From: Methanoregula sp. | Lineage (GTDB): Archaea > Halobacteriota > Methanomicrobia > Methanomicrobiales > Methanospirillaceae | NCBI GenBank assembly: GCA_030653335.1 | Contig: JAURZP010000216.1 | Coordinates: 1-11,380, forward strand | Length of the DNA: 11,380 nt | Direction of reading: 5' to 3' | Shown: positions 1 to 6,008 of the stretch, piece by piece | Layout of the letters: each line of letters starts with the position of its first letter | Position numbering within the stretch: position 1 is the first letter of the stretch | The notes under the pieces: model-generated | The model's input: only the letters and a program-made list of their open reading frames with translations | Databases searched by the model: none | What the model was told of the DNA's origin: nothing | Translations under genes and position numbers: made by a program

Positions 1-1122
1 CAGCACCAGCTCACAACCGTAGATGTCCAGCACTTCGGGAACAAGTCCGGGGTGCAGGCCACCCGATGAGACCGGGAATGCATTTTTTATTGAACCCCAG
101 TCCTGGTCGAGTGCCATATGCTCAACACCTTTGGTTTTTCTCTCCCGCAGCACATCGGCAAGCAGCATGGCTTCTTTTTTTGTGCCCACAAGTTTTCCAA
201 CCGCGGTGCCGGTATGGATCTGGCTTACCCCGATAAGCCGCATCATCTTTGCGAGGAACAACATCGTCATCCCGTGCTTTTTGTTCCGGTCAAACGCCGC
301 GTGCATGGCGCGGTGGGCATGGATGGCAAGCCCGAGATCGGAACAGTAGTCCCGGATGGTCATGACACTTGCAGTACCTGCGACAACCACATCGATCATC
401 GCAAAGTTCCAGCCATTGTCCGCCAGCAACTGCGCCCGCTGTTTCATGGTCTCGACATCTGCGGTGATGTTGAGGTACGCAGACTTCCGCTCACCCGTCT
501 CCTTCTCGGCCTTGTCCCGCAGTTTTGTCATGAACTTCACGCGGTCGTCAAAACGGTTGAACGAAACCGAGGTCAGGTTTTCGTCATCCTTGACAAAATC
601 AAACCCGCCCATCCAGGTCTCGTACGCAATATCGGCATGCTCCTGCGCCGAAAACCCGATCTTGGGTTTTGGCACAGCACCGGTGAGTGGTCGGTTATAC
701 ACCTTCATCATCTCCCGGATGCCGTCATTGCCAAAATGCGGTCCCTTGAAATGTCTGATATAGGCAGAAGGGAGCGAGACATCGATCAGCCGGAGGTTCT
801 TGAGCGCTTTCATGCCAAAGATGTTGCCCGCAATCCCGCTGAGCAACTGCACGGCATTTCCCTCTTCCCAGAGCGCGAGCGGGTATGCTATCTTTGTATA
901 GTTCCCCTCGATCTCAATGACGGTTGCCTGCAATTTTTTCATCCGCGGGGGCATGGTAAAGAGCGTAGTCCATGTTCCCGTAGAACTCTCAGAAGCGATT
1001 CGCCCGGCCGCTTCTTCGTGGCTGATGCCTGCTGCGGGTTCGAAATAAAAGAGGCAGACGAGTTCATCCTTTGCGGGCGTATATCCGATGTTTACGAATT
1101 CTTTATACCAGTCAATCGCCAT
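1..1122 (-). CDS. rbcL: Form III (archaeal) RuBisCO large subunit, C-terminus cut off by window edge
   Basis: This is the first 374 codons of a type III ribulose-1,5-bisphosphate carboxylase; the family is usually somewhat over 400 residues, so the end lies outside the window. Reading the reverse strand, the active-site set is complete so far: E45 and TGTWT (48-52), N100, K152 and K154 in VPKPKIG, the carbamylated lysine K178 followed by D180 and E181 in GGFDFVKDDE, H270-R271 in HAHRAMH, H303 and K310 in IHTGTAVGK, and S353-G354-G355. Nothing suggests a RuBisCO-like (form IV) protein. In archaea this form carboxylates RuBP made from nucleoside monophosphates (AMP pathway) or from ribulose-5-phosphate by phosphoribulokinase; neither set of partner genes is in view. 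The ATG at 1122 begins MAIDWYKEFV, has a weak GGTG about 4-8 bases upstream, and is divergent from the aldo/keto reductase gene. Family certain; pathway inferred. Confidence 0.96.
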   Translation of the reverse strand, partial: MAIDWYKEFVNIGYTPAKDELVCLFYFEPAAGISHEEAAGRIASESSTGTWTTLFTMPPRMKKLQATVIEIEGNYTKIAYPLALWEEGNAVQLLSGIAGNIFGMKALKNLRLIDVSLPSAYIRHFKGPHFGNDGIREMMKVYNRPLTGAVPKPKIGFSAQEHADIAYETWMGGFDFVKDDENLTSVSFNRFDDRVKFMTKLRDKAEKETGERKSAYLNITADVETMKQRAQLLADNGWNFAMIDVVVAGTASVMTIRDYCSDLGLAIHAHRAMHAAFDRNKKHGMTMLFLAKMMRLIGVSQIHTGTAVGKLVGTKKEAMLLADVLRERKTKGVEHMALDQDWGSIKNAFPVSSGGLHPGLVPEVLDIYGCELVL

Positions 1123-1151
1123 AAAACACCATTAACAATCAAAGGAGAGGA

Positions 1152-1162
1152 TGATTAATAAT
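1152..1162 (-). promoter_or_regulatory. Possible TATA box for the RuBisCO gene
   Basis: An A/T-rich stretch reading GATTATTAATC on the minus strand sits about 35 bases before the RuBisCO ATG. With the usual archaeal spacing of about 25 bases from TATA box to transcription start, this would give a short leader of roughly 10 bases containing the GGTG ribosome site. Seen by eye only; archaeal TATA boxes are degenerate. Confidence 0.35.
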
Positions 1163-1236
1163 CTTGCAGGTAGTGAGATTAAACCCCTCTCCATTATGCT
1201 TATCCGCTTCCCGCGCCAATCTCCGGAGGTACCGCT

Positions 1237-2493
1237 ATGCTCTACCGCACAGTCCCAAAAACCGGTGATAAACTCTCTGTATTGGGCTTTGGCTACATGC
1301 GACTCCCGAAGAAAGAAGGAGGCGGCATTGATGAAGACCGGGCAATACGCCAGCTCCGGTACGCGATCGATCATGGTGTCAATTATGTCGATACTGCACC
1401 CATCTACCATTTCGGGAAGAGCGAACTGATCCTTGGGCGGGCGCTTGATGACGGCTACCGGGACAAAGTGCGGCTTGCAACCAAACTCCCGCCATGGTCT
1501 GTCTTTTCCCGTGCGGACATGGACCGGATCCTGGCTGAGCAACTGGAAAAGCTCGGCACCGATCATATCGATTACTATCTGCTCCACAGTCTTGGAAAAG
1601 AGTCCTGGGACAAACTCCTGCGTCTCGGGGTGCTCAAATTCCTCGATACGGCAAAAAAAGATGGCAGGATAATAAACGCCGGCTTCTCGTTCCACAGCAA
1701 CACGGACACGTTTAAGGAGATCATCGATGCGTACAACTGGGATTTCTGCCAGATCCAGTTCAATTACCTCGATGAGCATAACCAGGCAGGGATCGTCGGG
1801 CTGGAATATGCTGCCTCAAAACAGATTGCAGTTATGGTGATGGAACCCCTGCGGGGCGGGAACCTTGCCGGTCATGTGCCGGACGATGTGCAGAAGTGCT
1901 TTGATGCTGCGCCGGTTAAACGGAGTGCCGCGGAATGGGGGCTGCGCTGGGTATGGAACCATCCCGGAGTCACTGTCGTCCTCTCGGGTATGAACGAGGA
2001 AGCGCATATCGATGAGAACCTGCGGGTGGCAGATGTCGCATTGCCGGATTCACTGACAGAATCCGATCTTGAGGTGCTCGAACAAGCCCGCCAGACCTAC
2101 CGGCGCTTGATGAAAGTGGACTGTACCGGCTGCCGCTACTGCATGCCGTGCCCTGCGGGCGTCAACATCCCGGAGTGCTTTGCGTTTTACAACAACACCG
2201 CATTCTTTTCCCACAACCGGGAGAACCGGATGCTCTACATCATCCGTCTTGGCGGAATTATCGGGGATGTTCCTTCGTATGCGGGGCTGTGTAAGCACTG
2301 CGGGAAATGCGAACGGATCTGCCCCCAGCACATCCCCATCCAGGAGCGCCTCAAAGAAGTCTCGGAAACTTTTGAGGGACGGGGGTTGGGTACAAAGCGG
2401 GTTGTGATGAAAGCGGTGATGGGTGGCGCACTGCGGCTCCAGAATATTGTTGGAAAGATCAAACGGATGGTTTCTGGGAAGCAGTGGGGATAG
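1237..2493 (+). CDS. Aldo/keto reductase with C-terminal 4Fe-4S ferredoxin-like domain
   Basis: A 418-residue predicted oxidoreductase of the aldo/keto reductase family fused to an iron-sulfur domain (COG1453 type). The TIM-barrel part (about 1-280) shows LGFGYMRLP near the start and the catalytic tetrad D52, Y57, K83 and H117 (VDTAPIYHFGKSE, ATKLPPW, IDYYLLH). The tail carries two cysteine clusters: C296, C299, C302, C305 (CTGCRYCMPCP, the spacing typical of this family) and C352, C355, C358, C362 (CKHCGKCERICP). These suggest electron transfer between iron-sulfur clusters and a carbonyl or other substrate; the substrate is not known for this family. The start is set by a good ribosome site, GGAGGT at 1225-1230, six bases before the ATG. 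It is divergent from RuBisCO with a 114-base gap. Cytoplasmic; no signal peptide. Confidence 0.93.
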   Translation: MLYRTVPKTGDKLSVLGFGYMRLPKKEGGGIDEDRAIRQLRYAIDHGVNYVDTAPIYHFGKSELILGRALDDGYRDKVRLATKLPPWSVFSRADMDRILAEQLEKLGTDHIDYYLLHSLGKESWDKLLRLGVLKFLDTAKKDGRIINAGFSFHSNTDTFKEIIDAYNWDFCQIQFNYLDEHNQAGIVGLEYAASKQIAVMVMEPLRGGNLAGHVPDDVQKCFDAAPVKRSAAEWGLRWVWNHPGVTVVLSGMNEEAHIDENLRVADVALPDSLTESDLEVLEQARQTYRRLMKVDCTGCRYCMPCPAGVNIPECFAFYNNTAFFSHNRENRMLYIIRLGGIIGDVPSYAGLCKHCGKCERICPQHIPIQERLKEVSETFEGRGLGTKRVVMKAVMGGALRLQNIVGKIKRMVSGKQWG

Positions 2494-2531
2494 TAACGAA
2501 AATGTCAGAAGTATTTTCACACTCCGTCAAA

Positions 2532-2574
2532 AAAAAGGTAGTGGGATATCTGGTTTCCTGACGCATACCTTTTT
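2532..2574. repeat. Inverted repeat, 9-base arms, downstream of the reductase gene
   Basis: AAAAAGGTA at 2532-2540 is matched by TACCTTTTT at 2566-2574, leaving a 25-base loop. It is followed by a T-rich run to about 2586. It lies 38 bases after the aldo/keto reductase stop and about 43 bases before the next ATG, so it may help end the upstream transcript. The stem is A/T-rich and weak; it may be chance. Confidence 0.3.
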
Positions 2575-2617
2575 CCCGTTTCTTTTTGAGAAAGATTAGT
2601 ACAAGGTGCATGACTGC

Positions 2618-3241
2618 ATGGAATCCGCAACGGCAGCGCCCGGACAATCCGGGGAGTACGCAGAGGAGTCCGGTATGATACGGGACGCAAGCCAGCGTAT
2701 CCGCATTGCCCGGACTCGCGGGGAACTTGGCACCATTCTTGTCCACGAAGTGCAGCAGTATTCCCTCTTTGATCTCCAGATCATCGGGGGGCGCCTCTAC
2801 AATGAGATAGAAAAACTCCCATCCCCTTACCGTGAGGCGATCCGCCCGTACTTCAACAAGCAACTCTTTGGAAAGCATCACGAACTCCTCGCACTGCACA
2901 GGCGCGGGGCGTTTTTAGCGATGGACACTCCTCTTACCGATCCGGAAACCTTTCAGAAATTCTGCGATATGCTGCCGGAAGGATGTTTTGCATACAATGA
3001 TGCCGGAGAGCGCAACCCATACTTCCGGAACCCGAAGAACCAGCTCTTCTATTACCTGATCGCAGCGTTTTCCATGTTTGTGCTCGATGAACCGGGCCAC
3101 CCGGTAGGCATGCCGTTTCCCGGGGGATTCAAAGTCGAGCAGCGGGGGAGCGACTATTACTGCCTGATCCGGGACAAGGAAAAGGATGTGTTCTCCTCAA
3201 TCTGCAATTTCTGCCCGGCCAAACAGACAGAGGAATCTTAA
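2618..3241 (+). CDS. UPF0305 / DUF2115 family protein
   Basis: A 207-residue protein of a family found mainly in methanogens, function unknown. Recognised by its C-terminal half: HPVGMPFPGGFKV (161-173) followed by a cysteine group, C182 and CNFCPAKQ (C196, C199), which could bind a metal; this is inference. The N-terminal half is predicted helical with no signal peptide or membrane segment, so it is cytoplasmic. The start is uncertain. The ATG at 2618 has GGTG nine bases before it; an in-frame GTG lies at 2606; and an in-frame ATG at 2675 has a stronger GAGGAG six bases upstream and would give 188 residues, removing a low-complexity Ala/Gly/Glu-rich head that does not look like part of the domain. 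It follows the reductase gene on the same strand after 124 bases, so co-transcription is possible but not shown. Confidence 0.85.
   Translation: MESATAAPGQSGEYAEESGMIRDASQRIRIARTRGELGTILVHEVQQYSLFDLQIIGGRLYNEIEKLPSPYREAIRPYFNKQLFGKHHELLALHRRGAFLAMDTPLTDPETFQKFCDMLPEGCFAYNDAGERNPYFRNPKNQLFYYLIAAFSMFVLDEPGHPVGMPFPGGFKVEQRGSDYYCLIRDKEKDVFSSICNFCPAKQTEES
2663..2668 (+). promoter_or_regulatory. Competing ribosome binding site inside the DUF2115 reading frame
   Basis: GAGGAG lies six bases before an in-frame ATG at 2675. It is a better match and spacing than the GGTG ahead of the ATG at 2618, so the true protein may begin at 2675. It also encodes two ordinary glutamate codons, so it may be coincidental. 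Confidence 0.35.
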
Positions 3242-3281
3242 AGGAGAGCTGCCAGTCACTTCAGAAAACAAGGTGCACTGC

Positions 3282-3287
3282 TTTTTT
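3282..3287 (+). terminator. T-tract, likely end of the DUF2115 transcript
   Basis: Six T residues in a row about 40 bases after the DUF2115 stop. Archaeal transcription commonly ends at oligo-T tracts without a strong hairpin. No hairpin is obvious here. Confidence 0.4.
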
Positions 3288-3317
3288 CGTACCCGGGACA
3301 GAAAATTTCCCATTATT

Positions 3318-3405
3318 AAAAAAAAGCCCAAATGCTGTGAAGTCCGGATAGATCTCTGGTAAAAAAACGGGGGATAAATTGTGGTTGAATATGAATGTAA
3401 AAAAA
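3318..3405 (-). terminator. Cluster of T-tracts (minus strand) after the YkgJ-type gene
   Basis: On the minus strand three oligo-T runs follow the stop at 3414: seven T at 3405-3399, seven at 3367-3361 and eight at 3325-3318. Repeated oligo-T tracts are a usual archaeal termination signal, so this is the likely 3' end of the minus-strand transcript. The surrounding region (3242-3413) is convergent between two genes and I see no convincing gene in it. Confidence 0.5.
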
Positions 3406-3413
3406 TTCAGTTT

Positions 3414-4130
3414 TTAATCGTTTGAGATCCTGTGTTCTTTAAGTCCCCCGTCATAATAAACCTTGATGGTGATCTCATCACCTTTTAAAAATCCCCTCAT
3501 ACGATCGTCATACACTTTCTGCACATGGCGGAGGTGGTGGCGGGTGAAATAGTGCTGCATGTATTCGAGGAATTGGATCTCCTGCGTGAGAAACGCGTTC
3601 TCATACTCCTTTGCCTCACGGGCGAGAGTAAGGCTCTCGTCATCAGGGATCGTGGCATCATATTCCCCGTGCTGGTCAAGTCCGGAGAACTGTCGCCAGT
3701 CCACAGTACCATGTTCATCAGGTTCCCTGTGGAGCATGTACGGGTACACGCGGCAGATGGCAAACCGGTTATCATAGATGCGACACTTGCCGTCTTTTAA
3801 AAACCAGCAGGACCCGATCGCATCCTCCTGCGTCCGCAGGGCATACCCTGAGACATAAAATGTCCCGTTCTGGTCGCAGAACTCCGGTGACGGAGCAGGT
3901 TCCAATGCATCAGGATCAATGGCTTTTACTGCCGTCACATCGCAGTCAAGCAGGAACACATGCCCGTTGAATTCCCGCGTGCAGCACTTTGCGCAGGAAG
4001 TACAGCGGAATTTGATCTCGCGGATGATGCCAGCGAAACGTTCTATTGGATACTGAAAGAGACTGTTGCGCTCCTGCGTCAGCGCAGCGATGCGTAAAGG
4101 AATGGGGGTCAGGGAAACGGGGATCACCAC
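3414..4130 (-). CDS. YkgJ-type cysteine-cluster (zinc/iron-chelating) protein
   Basis: A 238-residue protein of the YkgJ/UPF0153 cysteine-cluster family. It shows the N-terminal CTSCAKCC motif (C43, C46, C49, C50) and the paired downstream motif GSCWFLKDGKCRIYDNRFAICRVYP (split here as C108, C116 and C126 before RVYP). These cysteines are thought to bind an iron or zinc centre; the reaction is unknown. The C-terminal part (about 165-238) is helical and charged, without known motifs. No signal peptide or membrane segment, so probably cytoplasmic. No ATG is available upstream of the motif; the frame opens with two GTG codons (4130 and 4127), so a GTG start is likely, without a clear ribosome site before it, which would fit a leaderless or short-leader message. 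Divergent from the flavoprotein gene. Confidence 0.85.
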   Translation of the reverse strand: MVIPVSLTPIPLRIAALTQERNSLFQYPIERFAGIIREIKFRCTSCAKCCTREFNGHVFLLDCDVTAVKAIDPDALEPAPSPEFCDQNGTFYVSGYALRTQEDAIGSCWFLKDGKCRIYDNRFAICRVYPYMLHREPDEHGTVDWRQFSGLDQHGEYDATIPDDESLTLAREAKEYENAFLTQEIQFLEYMQHYFTRHHLRHVQKVYDDRMRGFLKGDEITIKVYYDGGLKEHRISND

Positions 4131-4254
4131 AATTGTTTTTTTATTGAAACTGTGATGGCAGTGTTTATTGCTTTATCGAAGTGTTTTATCTTTCAGCAGT
4201 GTTGTTTTAGATCCAGCCACAGCATTTTTGCCTTCCGGTGTGATAGTTGTGGTA
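4131..4254. promoter_or_regulatory. Divergent promoter region between YkgJ-type and flavoprotein genes
   Basis: This A/T-rich gap must hold both promoters. Candidate plus-strand TATA-like stretch: GTTTTATCT around 4182-4190, giving a leader of some tens of bases. On the minus strand several AATAAA-like stretches lie within 50 bases of the GTG start. None is clear enough to assign firmly. Confidence 0.35.
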
Positions 4255-5136
4255 ATGGAACCCGTGCGTGAACTCATCCTCTGCAGGGAATTTGGTGATG
4301 GTGCCAATCGCGTGTCGCTTACTCTGTACCGCGAGGATTTTTCAGATTTGTATCCTGGTATGATCCGGTTTACGCTGTCCGTTTTGTCCAATAAAAAGAC
4401 CCGTGCTGTATTCAGGACCAACACGTATGAGTACTCACCGCTGGTTCCCTTAAAGGCAGAGACCGTTGCCTTAAAGACCGCAAATGACTGGGAAGATCAA
4501 CTCCGCACCAATCCCGTCTTATTTTTTCAGGATCATTGGCCAGAGAAACCGCGGCACACGCGTGCCTCCTCTCCTGATGTGGTTGTTATCCAGGGAAGCC
4601 CCCGTGGGGATGGCAACTGCGGCATTCTCGCCGGTTGGGCTATGGAGACCGCTCACGAATTTGATAAAACCATACGGGTGATTTACCCCCATGACATGAG
4701 TATCCATTGCTGTATCGGGTGTTACCAGTGTTATAACACCGGCTCGTGCGTCTTTGACGATGACATGGATGAAATTATCGATGCAATCAGGGGGACGTCT
4801 CTTTTTATTATCTGTTCTCCTGTCTATACAAACACCGTAACCGGGGGTCTCAAGCTGGTTATTGACCGTTGCCAGGCTTACCATGCAGAGCGGGTGATAT
4901 ACGGAGGGAAGCAGGGACAAAAAGGGTTACTGTTTTCTGTTGCCGGAAGAAAAGGGGAAGTGAATTTTACCTGTGTGACCCGCGTCATTACAGCGTTTTT
5001 GCGGAACCTGGATATTGAACCCTCCGGAGAAATTCTCATTGACCATGTTGATGCAGTTAAGGATATCCGGACCATTCCAGGCTTAGAGCGAAACGTTAAG
5101 GAAAAAATTATCAGTCTCTTAAAAAATCCATCGTAA
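4255..5136 (+). CDS. Iron-sulfur flavoprotein (NADPH-dependent FMN reductase family) with extra N-terminal domain
   Basis: A 293-residue protein. Residues about 106-290 form a flavodoxin-like FMN domain: VVVIQGSPRGDGN (109-121) is the phosphate-binding loop, and SPVYTNTVTGGLK (188-200) is the second flavin contact loop. Between them, C153, C156, C159 and C165 (spacing CX2CX2CX5C) match the 4Fe-4S site of methanogen iron-sulfur flavoproteins, so a one- or two-electron redox role using FMN and a cluster is likely; partners are unknown. Residues 1-105 (beginning MEPVRELILC) are a separate beta-rich-looking segment that I do not recognise and that ordinary family members lack. I chose the ATG at 4255; the frame stays open upstream to a TTG at 4168, but that stretch looks non-coding. 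Base composition seems more A/T-rich than the neighbours. The downstream T-run at 5178-5183 may end the transcript. Confidence 0.88.
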   Translation: MEPVRELILCREFGDGANRVSLTLYREDFSDLYPGMIRFTLSVLSNKKTRAVFRTNTYEYSPLVPLKAETVALKTANDWEDQLRTNPVLFFQDHWPEKPRHTRASSPDVVVIQGSPRGDGNCGILAGWAMETAHEFDKTIRVIYPHDMSIHCCIGCYQCYNTGSCVFDDDMDEIIDAIRGTSLFIICSPVYTNTVTGGLKLVIDRCQAYHAERVIYGGKQGQKGLLFSVAGRKGEVNFTCVTRVITAFLRNLDIEPSGEILIDHVDAVKDIRTIPGLERNVKEKIISLLKNPS

Positions 5137-5177
5137 CTTCAGGTCTTGTGGGTTTATTCCATGTTCAAGAGAAGTCC

Positions 5178-5183
5178 TTTTTT
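5178..5183 (+). terminator. T-tract after the flavoprotein gene
   Basis: Six T residues about 40 bases past the flavoprotein stop and about 35 bases before the start of the next small gene. Likely a weak or partial archaeal terminator; no hairpin seen. Confidence 0.35.
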
Positions 5184-5206
5184 ACTTGGGCTTCACATCC
5201 TATCAT

Positions 5207-5215
5207 AAGGAGAGG
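5207..5215 (+). promoter_or_regulatory. Strong ribosome binding site that fixes the start of the small membrane protein
   Basis: AAGGAGAGG ends three bases before the ATG at 5219. It is one of the best ribosome sites in the window and argues that the short reading frame is a real gene and that the start is 5219 and not an upstream codon. Confidence 0.6.
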
Positions 5216-5218
5216 ATT

Positions 5219-5404
5219 ATGGAAACTATCTTAAAAGTGATATCCTTTTTTGTCGGATTGTTTGTGATAGCAAACGGTGTCTGGGTAATGTACACGCCGC
5301 CATATGGAGATGAGCCCATTGGGCTGGCAATTATTGCGGTGGGCATTTTTATTCCGGTAATCACCCTTTTCGTTGCCAGGAGTAGCGAAAGGCATTACGA
5401 TTAA
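5219..5404 (+). CDS. Small two-helix membrane protein, 61 residues
   Basis: Unrecognised protein of 61 residues. Two hydrophobic stretches (about residues 5-22 and 33-50) are joined by a short polar turn containing MYTPPYGDEP, and the chain ends in a charged tail, ARSSERHYD. This pattern fits a hairpin of two membrane helices in the cytoplasmic membrane. The strong ribosome site just upstream supports translation. It follows the flavoprotein on the same strand with an 82-base gap that contains a T-run, so it may be separately transcribed. No known motif; function cannot be assigned. It could be a small accessory subunit or a stand-alone membrane peptide. Confidence 0.65.
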   Translation: METILKVISFFVGLFVIANGVWVMYTPPYGDEPIGLAIIAVGIFIPVITLFVARSSERHYD

Positions 5405-5425
5405 CCGGTAAGTGAAGGAATGCTT

Positions 5426-5443
5426 TGCCGGTAAAACCCGGCA
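5426..5443. terminator. Hairpin between converging genes
   Basis: TGCCGG at 5426-5431 pairs with CCGGCA at 5438-5443 around a six-base loop. It lies in the 50-base gap between the small membrane protein (plus) and the lipoprotein (minus), where a two-way terminator would be expected. A near-palindromic TTAACCGGTAA at 5401-5411 adjoins it. No long T-run follows, so the role is tentative. Confidence 0.35.
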
Positions 5444-5454
5444 CACCATAAAAA

Positions 5455-5955
5455 TTAGTGGTATGACCTGAACGGCACATACGCATCATAGATCTTTACT
5501 TTATCATTCTGGGGTGTGTATACCCAGACCTCAGCCCGGTCAACATATCCCGGCTTTGTGGTGCTGCGCAATGATACAGATTTTCCTTTATACAGTGGCT
5601 TTGTGATGGAACCGGTCTCTACAATGCCGTCAGAACGGGTAACTTTGACATCCAGTTGCAGGATAGAGTTGAGCCCTTTTCCACCCATGTAAGTCACAGT
5701 GATCTGCGGGTCAACTGCCTCGCCATTGCTCGCTACCTGGATATCGGTACTCCAGGCCTCCGGCAGGGTCTGGACGGGTCCAGGTGTCAGCGATGCACTG
5801 GCAGTCGTGGCTACGGGAGATGGTGTTGCAGTTGCAATGGTTTCAACAGCAGTAGGCGCCGGTGTTGCAGGCGGTGCTGCCGGCTGCGTACAACCTGCTG
5901 CTAAGAGCAGGAAAACAAGTACTAAAAACAGGGAAAAAACCCATCTGGTGTTCAT
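5455..5955 (-). CDS. Small secreted lipoprotein with Thr/Pro/Ala-rich linker
   Basis: A 166-residue predicted lipoprotein. The N-terminus MNTRWVFSLFLVLVF runs into a lipobox LAAGC, so C22 should be lipid-modified and the protein anchored outside the membrane. Residues about 23-65 are a low-complexity linker rich in Thr, Pro and Ala, common in surface proteins of Methanomicrobiales. The rest (66-166) looks like a small beta-sandwich, with strands such as DPQITVTYMGGKGLN and a charged VKVTRSDG segment; I do not recognise the family. The ATG at 5955 is preferred over an in-frame GTG at 5961 because it gives the cleaner signal peptide and lies about 24 bases after a TATA-like box. It follows the helicase gene on the same strand, 53 bases away, but probably has its own promoter. 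Confidence 0.78.
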   Translation of the reverse strand: MNTRWVFSLFLVLVFLLLAAGCTQPAAPPATPAPTAVETIATATPSPVATTASASLTPGPVQTLPEAWSTDIQVASNGEAVDPQITVTYMGGKGLNSILQLDVKVTRSDGIVETGSITKPLYKGKSVSLRSTTKPGYVDRAEVWVYTPQNDKVKIYDAYVPFRSYH

Positions 5956-5974
5956 ATACACACATCTCTTTGAG

Positions 5975-5982
5975 AAATATTT
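5975..5982 (-). promoter_or_regulatory. TATA-like box for the lipoprotein gene
   Basis: The palindromic AAATATTT is centred about 24 bases before the lipoprotein ATG at 5955. With normal archaeal spacing the transcript would begin at or within a few bases of the ATG, suggesting leaderless translation; no good ribosome site is seen in between. A T5 run just upstream (minus strand, about 5995-5999) may end the helicase transcript. Confidence 0.45.
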
Positions 5983-6008
5983 GAGTGTTATGGGAAAAAC
6001 GGGGGGCT

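Noticed and set aside
118..1158. Long plus-strand open frame of 346 codons
   Set aside because: It lies opposite the RuBisCO gene, which has a complete set of active-site residues on the minus strand. The plus-strand product has no recognisable motif and is a shadow of the high G+C codon pattern.
1132..1779. Minus-strand frame of 215 codons opposite the aldo/keto reductase
   Set aside because: The plus strand there encodes the catalytic tetrad of the reductase with a good ribosome site. The antisense product shows no family motif.
2050..2899. Minus-strand frames opposite the reductase tail and DUF2115 gene
   Set aside because: Both overlap recognised plus-strand genes and have no ribosome site or motif.
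3273..3362. Short plus-strand frame (29 codons, GTG start) in the gap after DUF2115
   Set aside because: It runs through a T-tract and A-tracts that look like termination signals; the product is a lysine-rich low-complexity string with no motif. A ribosome-site-like AAGGAGAG right after the DUF2115 stop has no start codon at usable distance.
4168..4254. TTG start at 4168 for the flavoprotein
   Set aside because: The added 29 residues are hydrophobic and low-quality, the TTG lacks a ribosome site, and this DNA must hold the divergent promoters. The ATG at 4255 is a better start.
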